Of a stretch of DNA of 6,313 bases, positions 1 through 4,253 are shown piece after piece. Both the position numbers and the translations under genes were made by a program. The DNA is taken from assembly GCA_903927605.1 (NCBI GenBank), contig CAIYNT010000318.1:1-6313 (forward strand), given 5' to 3'. Every line of letters starts with the position of its first letter. The first letter of the stretch is position 1. The notes under the pieces were generated by a model. That model was not told the DNA's origin, did no database searches, and saw nothing but the letters and a program-made list of their open reading frames with translations. The DNA comes from an uncultured Holophagaceae bacterium. GTDB lineage: Bacteria > Acidobacteriota > Holophagae > Holophagales > Holophagaceae.

Positions 1-1106
1 AGCCGGAAGGGCATGTAGGTGATGAAGTCGTAGACGGCGGCGGGCAGCTTCAGGAGCTTGTAGCGGTCGAGGATCAAGCAGAGCGGCACGCTGGTCCCCA
101 GGCCCCAGGCCGTGCCCACGGCGCCGATGCGCAGGCCCTGCAGCTCGAAGAGGCGCTGGATCTGTCTCGGCGTAGCGCCCAGGGCCAGCAGTACGCCCAG
201 ATCCCGGCGCTTCTCGGTCACCAGCAGCACCAGGGAAGCAACGATGTTGAAGGCGGCCACCAGCACGATGAGGCTGAGGATGGCGGCGAAAGCCCACTTT
301 TCCACCGTGAGGGCGGCGAAGAGGGCCCTGTTGGAGTCCCGCAGGTCTGTGGCCTGATAAGCGGGGCCGAGCGCCTCCAGCACCCGGGGTTTCACTTCGG
401 CGATGGCGTCGATGCTCTTTGCGCGGACCTCGATCATCTCGGCCCGGCCCTCGGACCTGGCGATCCGCATGGCATCCTCCAGGTGGATGAAGGCCCAGGC
501 CTTGTCGTACTCGGAGCTGTGGCTGTGGAAGGTACCGGCCACCCTGAAGGCGGCCACCTTGGGCTGCTGACCGCCCAGGCCCAGTTCCAGGCGGAAGAAA
601 GCCAGTGCCACCGTATCGCCCACCTTCAGGCCGAGGTGCTGAGCCAGTTCCTTGCCCAGCACGATCTCCCCTTCCTTCAGCTGTTCGATGGGAGTGGGCT
701 GCATGGAATCGAAAATGCTGGAGGTGCCGTGGGCCGTTGCGGGATCCACGGCCTTCACCACCACGGTCTCCGGCGGCATCTCACTATCGGGGCGCCGCAG
801 CAGGCCTTTCTCCAGGCGGATGGGCGAGGCGGCCTGCACGCCAGGTACGGCGCGGATGGTCTTGAGGGCGCCCTCGGTGTCCGGGATATCACCGGCCAGA
901 TGGAACACGGTGAAGTGGGCGGTGGCACTGAACAGCGTGGCCTGGATCTCTTCGCGGAACCCATTCATCACCGCCAGGGTGACCACCATGGCGAAGACGC
1001 CCAGGGCTGTGCCACCACGGGCAAAACGCACCATGATCCGCACGAAGGCCCCTTTGCGGTGGGTCTTCAGGTAGCGGTCGGCGATGGTGCGTTCGAACAA
1101 GGGCAT
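1..1106 (-). CDS. LolC/LolE-family lipoprotein-releasing ABC transporter permease (3' end cut by window edge)
   Basis: Inner-membrane permease of the MacB/FtsX fold. LolC/E proteins work with the ATPase LolD to extract mature lipoproteins from the inner membrane and pass them to the periplasmic carrier LolA. In view are 368 codons, about 90% of the usual 400-415 residues; the last membrane helix and the stop lie beyond position 1. The N-terminus (FERTIADRYLKTHRKG) leads into a first membrane helix at about residues 32-47 that ends in VMNGF (46-50), a LolC/E hallmark. A large periplasmic domain follows at about 50-270. A second helix at about 272-296 ends at NIVASLV (287-293), and then comes the cytoplasmic EKRRDLG loop (298-304) with GATPRQI, another family signature. 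The start is ATG at 1106; an in-frame TAA at 1118-1116 excludes any earlier ATG. The Shine-Dalgarno signal is weak, suggesting coupling to the PilZ gene 24 bp upstream. I cannot tell LolC from LolE, or a single merged Lol permease, from sequence alone. Confidence 0.93.
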   Translation of the reverse strand, partial: MPLFERTIADRYLKTHRKGAFVRIMVRFARGGTALGVFAMVVTLAVMNGFREEIQATLFSATAHFTVFHLAGDIPDTEGALKTIRAVPGVQAASPIRLEKGLLRRPDSEMPPETVVVKAVDPATAHGTSSIFDSMQPTPIEQLKEGEIVLGKELAQHLGLKVGDTVALAFFRLELGLGGQQPKVAAFRVAGTFHSHSSEYDKAWAFIHLEDAMRIARSEGRAEMIEVRAKSIDAIAEVKPRVLEALGPAYQATDLRDSNRALFAALTVEKWAFAAILSLIVLVAAFNIVASLVLLVTEKRRDLGVLLALGATPRQIQRLFELQGLRIGAVGTAWGLGTSVPLCLILDRYKLLKLPAAVYDFITYMPFR

Positions 1107-1130
1107 GGACCCAGATTAGCCGCACAAGAG

Positions 1131-2438
1131 CTATGCGATGCCCAGGTGCTCCTCGATCATGCGGAGGAAGTCCGAGTCCAGACCGTAGGGCTTCACCAGG
1201 ATCTGAGCCACGCCCACCTCATGGGCACCCAGCACCAGCTCGGAATCGACAGTGGTCTCGGCCAGGATCACTGGGGGCATGTCCTCCTCGAGCCGCTGGC
1301 GCAGGAGGGAGGCCAGGGCCAGGCCTTGGACTTCGGCCACGCCGCCGTCCACGAAAATGAACTGGGCGCGGTCCAGGAGTTCCAGCAATTCGGTCAGGGT
1401 GGCTGCGACCAGGACTTGGCCATATCCATCCGCCAGCAGGAACGCGGCGAGAGTGTCGCGCTCCGGGCCCTCCTCCATGGCCAGCACAAGGCTGCGGGTG
1501 CGCTTCTTTACCCGGAGCAGAGCCGTTCCCCGGCTTGGGGCTTCCGGAGCTGGGACTGCTTCGTGGCCCTGGGTTGGTTGACTCAGCGCAGGGGCTGGTG
1601 CCGGCACTGGATCCGGAACCACCTCGGGTTCCTTCTTGGGCACCGGTCGGGGCAGGGCCAATTCGACAGATGACTCCATAGGCTTGGGTGCGGCTTCCTG
1701 GGATCTGCGCGCCTTGGGCGGTACCGAGGTGGGAATGTTGCCGGAGCGGCTTGACACGAGGGCTTTCACGGGCCCCAGCAGGGAGTCCTTGCCGGCTTCA
1801 AAGGCGATCCCGACGGACAGGATGCCGCCTTCGGAGGCCACATGGGTCGCGGTTCCGCCCAGCTCGAGGAGGGGGCATTTGGGCAGCTTGCTGAGTTTGA
1901 TCAGCATGAAGACCTCACCCACAGAGAGCAGGTTGGGGCCCAGGTGCATGGGCCCCTGGGTCTTCACATTCATGGCACGCCCCACCTTGAGGCACATCCC
2001 ACCTTCGGAGATGTTGTCGATGGTGCCGGTCAGGCCGATGCCTTCAAATAGGCCCGTGAGGGCGATGGCGGTGGCCCCCTCGCGCTGGTTCAGTCGCGCG
2101 CGGGGTTTCTTGCGGCGTTCGGCCAGTTGGATGGTCGCAGGCAGATCCAGGAGGAGGGTTCCGGCCTTGGCCTCCTGCAGCCGGCCCGTGGCTTTGAGGC
2201 GGAGGCCGTCCAGATAGAAGATGAGGCTGATGGACTCCCCCTTCTCGGCCATGACCCGTCCCTGAATGGCAAGGGTGACGCGTTCCTCCGTGACCGCCAC
2301 CAGGGAGGCCGGTGTCTCGCGCCCCTTGGGGTCGAGGGCGAACATGGTGGCCCTCACCCGCTGGGCATCCTCCAGATACGCCAGGACCAGTTCGGATCCC
2401 TCCGACGGCTTGGTCTTCTTCATCCCGAACATGGCCAT
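1131..2438 (-). CDS. PilZ domain protein with C-terminal receiver-like domain (PilZ-REC fusion)
   Basis: Soluble 435-residue protein, probably a cyclic-di-GMP-binding signalling protein; no signal peptide or membrane helix is visible. Residues about 15-105 form a beta-rich region like the N-terminal domain of YcgR-type proteins. PilZ follows: the c-di-GMP-binding RxxxR motif is RKKPR at 109-113 and the (D/N)xSxxG motif is NISEGG at 142-147, with the closing strands (GTATHV, LSVGIAFEAG) at 195-216. A Pro/Ala-rich linker (about 236-302, with a PVPAPAPA run) joins a response-regulator-like domain at about 314-433. There, EE (322-323) stands where an acidic DD pair is usual, D364 sits at the expected phospho-acceptor position (FIFVD), and K416-P417 is the conserved KP. 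I chose the ATG at 2438 because GGAG lies 10 bp upstream; the frame stays open to 2597, but that extension would overlap hflX and lacks domain similarity. The gene is divergent from hflX and precedes the Lol permease gene. The domain calls are firm; the target is unknown. Confidence 0.9.
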   Translation of the reverse strand: MAMFGMKKTKPSEGSELVLAYLEDAQRVRATMFALDPKGRETPASLVAVTEERVTLAIQGRVMAEKGESISLIFYLDGLRLKATGRLQEAKAGTLLLDLPATIQLAERRKKPRARLNQREGATAIALTGLFEGIGLTGTIDNISEGGMCLKVGRAMNVKTQGPMHLGPNLLSVGEVFMLIKLSKLPKCPLLELGGTATHVASEGGILSVGIAFEAGKDSLLGPVKALVSSRSGNIPTSVPPKARRSQEAAPKPMESSVELALPRPVPKKEPEVVPDPVPAPAPALSQPTQGHEAVPAPEAPSRGTALLRVKKRTRSLVLAMEEGPERDTLAAFLLADGYGQVLVAATLTELLELLDRAQFIFVDGGVAEVQGLALASLLRQRLEEDMPPVILAETTVDSELVLGAHEVGVAQILVKPYGLDSDFLRMIEEHLGIA

Positions 2439-2448
2439 GAAGTCGCGG

Positions 2449-2460
2449 CTCCTTCTCCTT
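2449..2460 (-). promoter_or_regulatory. Ribosome binding site deciding the PilZ-REC start
   Basis: On the minus strand this reads AAGGAGAAGGAG, a tandem purine-rich Shine-Dalgarno tract. Its proximal GGAG (2452-2449) ends 10 nt before the ATG at 2438, which selects this start over the in-frame ATGs at 2465 (upstream of the tract) and at 2432 or 2423 (too far downstream). Confidence 0.7.
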
Positions 2461-2487
2461 CCCATCGTCCTGCAAGGCAGGGGCTTG

Positions 2488-2493
2488 ATTATT
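2488..2493 (-). promoter_or_regulatory. Possible -10 element for the PilZ-REC / Lol permease transcript
   Basis: Minus-strand AATAAT matches the TATAAT consensus at five of six positions and is the only AT-rich patch in the 81-bp gap between two divergent genes. No convincing -35 hexamer lies 16-18 bp upstream of it. It would give a leader of about 40 nt containing the strong ribosome binding site. This is inference from a short match. Confidence 0.3.
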
Positions 2494-2519
2494 GCCTCCA
2501 GGGCAGGCAGCTTTGCGGT

Positions 2520-3710
2520 ATGGATGAATCCCCCCTCCGCTGCCTGCTCATCGCCCGCCAGGGCCCCGAGGACCGGGAGGAGCGCATCCAGGACCACCTG
2601 CTGGAACTGGCGGAGCTGGCCCGGAGCTGTGGTTTCGAGGTGCAGACCCGACGGATCCTGAAGCGCCCCCAGATCGCCTCCAAGACTTTCTATGGGTCAG
2701 GTCAGCTTGAGGCCTTATCAGGGGAGGTTGTGCGTCAGGGCGTCAGCCACCTCATTTGTGATGACGAGTTGAGGGGCAGCCAGGTGAACGCCATCGAGAA
2801 ACTCACGGGCCTCATCTGTCTGGACCGCACAGGTCTCATCCTCAGCATCTTTGAGCAGCGCGCCCAGACCCGCGAAGCCAAGGCCCAGGTGGAGCTGGCC
2901 CGCTGCGAGTACGAGCTGCCCCGGCTCAAGGGCGCCTGGACCCACCTGGAGCGCCAGGGCGGTGGCGTGGGGCTGCGTGGCGGTCCCGGTGAAACCCAGA
3001 TCGAGGTGGATCGCCGCATGATCCGCACCCGCATCAGCCAGCTCAAGCGGGAGCTCTCGCACCTGGAGCAGGTCCGGAAGACCCAGCGGGAGGGACGTCC
3101 CAAGGGCCTGCCCCGGGTGGCTCTGGTGGGCTATACGAATGCGGGCAAGACCAGTCTCCTGAAGGCGCTGACCGGGGAAGGTGAGCCCCGGGACCTGCTC
3201 TTCGCCACCCTCGACACCACCACACGCAAGGCCTGGCTGGGCCAGGACTTTGATCCTGAGACAAGCGGGGGTGCCCTGGAACCCAAACACTGTCTGGTGG
3301 CCGACACCGTGGGCTTCATCCGCAAGCTGCCCCACCAGCTGGTGGCGGCCTTCCGCAGCACTCTGGGTGAGGTCCGCACGGCCGACGCCCTGCTGGTGGT
3401 GGCGGACGCGGCCCACCCGGATCTGGAGGATCACCTCAAGGTGGTGGGCGCCACCCTCCGCGAGATCGGCTGTGAACCAGAAGGCATCGAGGCCCAGCCG
3501 CGCCTCCTGGTGCTCAACCAGGTGGACCGGCTCCACCGCCCCCAGAAGCTGGATCTGAAGAAGCGCCACCCCAGTGCGGTGCAGGCCTGTGCCATCCAGG
3601 GCGCTGGATTGGACGAAATACGCCTCTGGTTGCGGGAATTGATCCCCGGGCCGCCGAGACCCCGGGAACTGGAGGCCTGGGAATTGCCCGAGCCCGTCCT
3701 CACCCATTGA
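2520..3710 (+). CDS. hflX: GTPase HflX (ribosome-associated / ribosome-splitting GTPase)
   Basis: Cytoplasmic 396-residue GTPase of the HflX branch of the OBG-HflX superfamily. Family members bind the 50S subunit and rescue stalled or heat-damaged ribosomes. The N-terminal nucleotide-binding-like domain (1-about 115) contains the family's KTFYGSGQLEAL stretch (55-66). A coiled-coil linker (about 115-195) carries the diagnostic GGPGETQIEVDRR (154-166). The G domain (about 197-376) shows G1 GYTNAGKT (204-211), the switch I region FATLDTTTR (228-236) and G3 DTVGF (262-266). G4 is NQVD (333-336) where NKxD is expected, and the G5 position reads CAI (357-359) rather than SA(K/L). Length is normal and the frame intact. 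ATG 2520 is chosen because family similarity begins at once (LRCLLIARQ) and upstream sequence overlaps the divergent PilZ gene's leader; its Shine-Dalgarno is weak (AGGCAG, 2505-2510). The next gene begins about 50 bp after its stop. Confidence 0.96.
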   Translation: MDESPLRCLLIARQGPEDREERIQDHLLELAELARSCGFEVQTRRILKRPQIASKTFYGSGQLEALSGEVVRQGVSHLICDDELRGSQVNAIEKLTGLICLDRTGLILSIFEQRAQTREAKAQVELARCEYELPRLKGAWTHLERQGGGVGLRGGPGETQIEVDRRMIRTRISQLKRELSHLEQVRKTQREGRPKGLPRVALVGYTNAGKTSLLKALTGEGEPRDLLFATLDTTTRKAWLGQDFDPETSGGALEPKHCLVADTVGFIRKLPHQLVAAFRSTLGEVRTADALLVVADAAHPDLEDHLKVVGATLREIGCEPEGIEAQPRLLVLNQVDRLHRPQKLDLKKRHPSAVQACAIQGAGLDEIRLWLRELIPGPPRPRELEAWELPEPVLTH

Positions 3711-3725
3711 AAGGTGAATGGGGGC

Positions 3726-3754
3726 TGGACAGCCGGAAGGCTGTTGCGTAATTT
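3726..3754 (+). promoter_or_regulatory. Possible promoter for marR and the efflux operon
   Basis: TGGACA at 3726-3731 matches the TTGACA -35 consensus at five of six positions. Seventeen bp downstream, TAATTT (3749-3754) is a weak -10 (three of six) in the most AT-rich patch of the gap. Transcription would start near 3761, almost at the marR ATG at 3762. The candidate -10 lies inside the operator-like inverted repeat. Speculative because the -10 is poor. Confidence 0.3.
3729..3744 (+). terminator. Small hairpin after hflX, weak terminator candidate
   Basis: ACAGCC (3729-3734) and GGCTGT (3739-3744) form a perfect 6-bp stem around a GGAA loop, which fits the stable GNRA tetraloop pattern. It starts 19 bp after the hflX stop. 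The sequence that follows is only moderately T-rich and has no run of T longer than three, so intrinsic termination would be inefficient. It overlaps the candidate marR promoter. Confidence 0.25.
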
Positions 3755-3768
3755 GTTGCTTATGCAAC
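3743..3768 (+). promoter_or_regulatory. Operator-like inverted repeat at the marR start (candidate MarR binding site)
   Basis: Arms GTTGCGTAA (3743-3751) and TTATGCAAC (3760-3768) are inverted repeats matching at eight of nine positions across an 8-bp spacer. Nested inside is a tighter site, GTTGC (3755-3759), TTAT, GCAAC (3764-3768), with perfect 5-bp arms and 12 of 14 positions symmetric. So there are three half-sites: GTTGC, GTTGC and GCAAC. MarR dimers typically bind compact palindromes of about this size, often over their own promoter. Here the repeat covers the weak -10 and the presumed start codon, which would allow autorepression and control of the downstream pump. That the local MarR protein binds here is inference. 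Confidence 0.5.
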
Positions 3769-4241
3769 TTTCGACCTTCTGGAAAACCGAAAGCCTGCCC
3801 CACATCATCACCGCCCTGAAAAGCCGCATGCGGCAGGTGGCTTGGCGTCGGCTTGGGCCATTCGGGCTCTCACCCCAGCAGTACCAGCTGATCATGGCCG
3901 TGGCTGAGCAGGACGGGCGTTGCCACGGGGACTTGGCGAAGTGCACTTGGATGGATAAGCCCACGGCCAGCCGGATCCTGCGGACTCTGCTTGATCGGGG
4001 CCTCGTGCGCTCTGAACCGGATCCGAGCCACGGGCGGAGGATTCTGTTCCATCTGGAGCCCGAGGCGAAAGTCCTGCTCGAGGAACTGCAGGGTTTCCGC
4101 CAGTACATGCGGGAGGGGATGGAGCAGGGGTTGAATCCGGCAGAACGGACCCAACTGCGGGGTCTGCTGGCCTCGGTCATGGACAACCTGGACCGGATGG
4201 AGGCCGAACTGATCGAGCCCGCCTCCGGGATGACGAAGTAG
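3762..4241 (+). CDS. MarR-family transcriptional regulator
   Basis: Winged-helix DNA-binding protein of 159 residues, within the normal MarR range of about 140-170. Such dimers usually repress an adjacent efflux or detoxification gene and release DNA on binding small phenolic or lipophilic ligands, or on oxidation. The dimerisation helices are at about 6-30 and 125-152. The helix-turn-helix is at about 36-80 (LSPQQYQLIMAV, then MDKPTASRILRTLLDRGLV at 64-82 as the recognition-helix region). The wing is at 83-98 (RSEPDPSHGRRILFHLE), with arginines R92 and R93 and SHG in place of the common D(x)DxR acidic pattern. Cysteines are at 54 and 61. Start choice: ATG 3762 gives the best match to family length but has no Shine-Dalgarno. 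An in-frame GTG at 3714, 4 bp after hflX, would add 16 residues with no family similarity. The stop is followed 12 bp later by the RND pump gene, so co-transcription is likely. Ligand unknown. Confidence 0.88.
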   Translation: MQLSTFWKTESLPHIITALKSRMRQVAWRRLGPFGLSPQQYQLIMAVAEQDGRCHGDLAKCTWMDKPTASRILRTLLDRGLVRSEPDPSHGRRILFHLEPEAKVLLEELQGFRQYMREGMEQGLNPAERTQLRGLLASVMDNLDRMEAELIEPASGMTK

Positions 4242-4248
4242 GGAGAGG
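4242..4248 (+). promoter_or_regulatory. Ribosome binding site of the RND permease gene
   Basis: GGAGAGG directly abuts the marR stop codon. Its GGAG (4242-4245) lies 8 nt before the ATG at 4254. This fixes the start and gives the pump its own ribosome entry within a marR-pump transcript. Confidence 0.75.
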
Positions 4249-4253
4249 CAGAC

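Noticed and set aside
483..1673. Long plus-strand open frame (396 codons) across the Lol permease and PilZ genes
   Set aside because: It is antisense to two genes with strong family motifs, its translation is rich in His, Gly and Gln with no recognisable domain, and it spans their intergenic gap. Long antisense frames are expected at this GC content.
1558..1734. Low-complexity Pro/Ala-coding stretch considered as a DNA repeat
   Set aside because: It encodes the proline-rich interdomain linker of the PilZ-REC protein; the repeat units are short and irregular, so no separate repeat element is called.
2127..2519. N-terminal extension of hflX in the same open frame, upstream of 2520
   Set aside because: It is antisense to the PilZ coding sequence and its translation bears no resemblance to HflX. 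The family similarity starts at the ATG at 2520.
2439..2597. 53-residue N-terminal extension of the PilZ-REC protein
   Set aside because: The frame is open to 2597 but would overlap the first 78 bp of hflX and skip the strong ribosome binding site at 2460-2449.
2718..3803. Minus-strand open frame of 361 codons opposite hflX
   Set aside because: It is a shadow of hflX: no start context, no domain, and composition typical of antisense translation.
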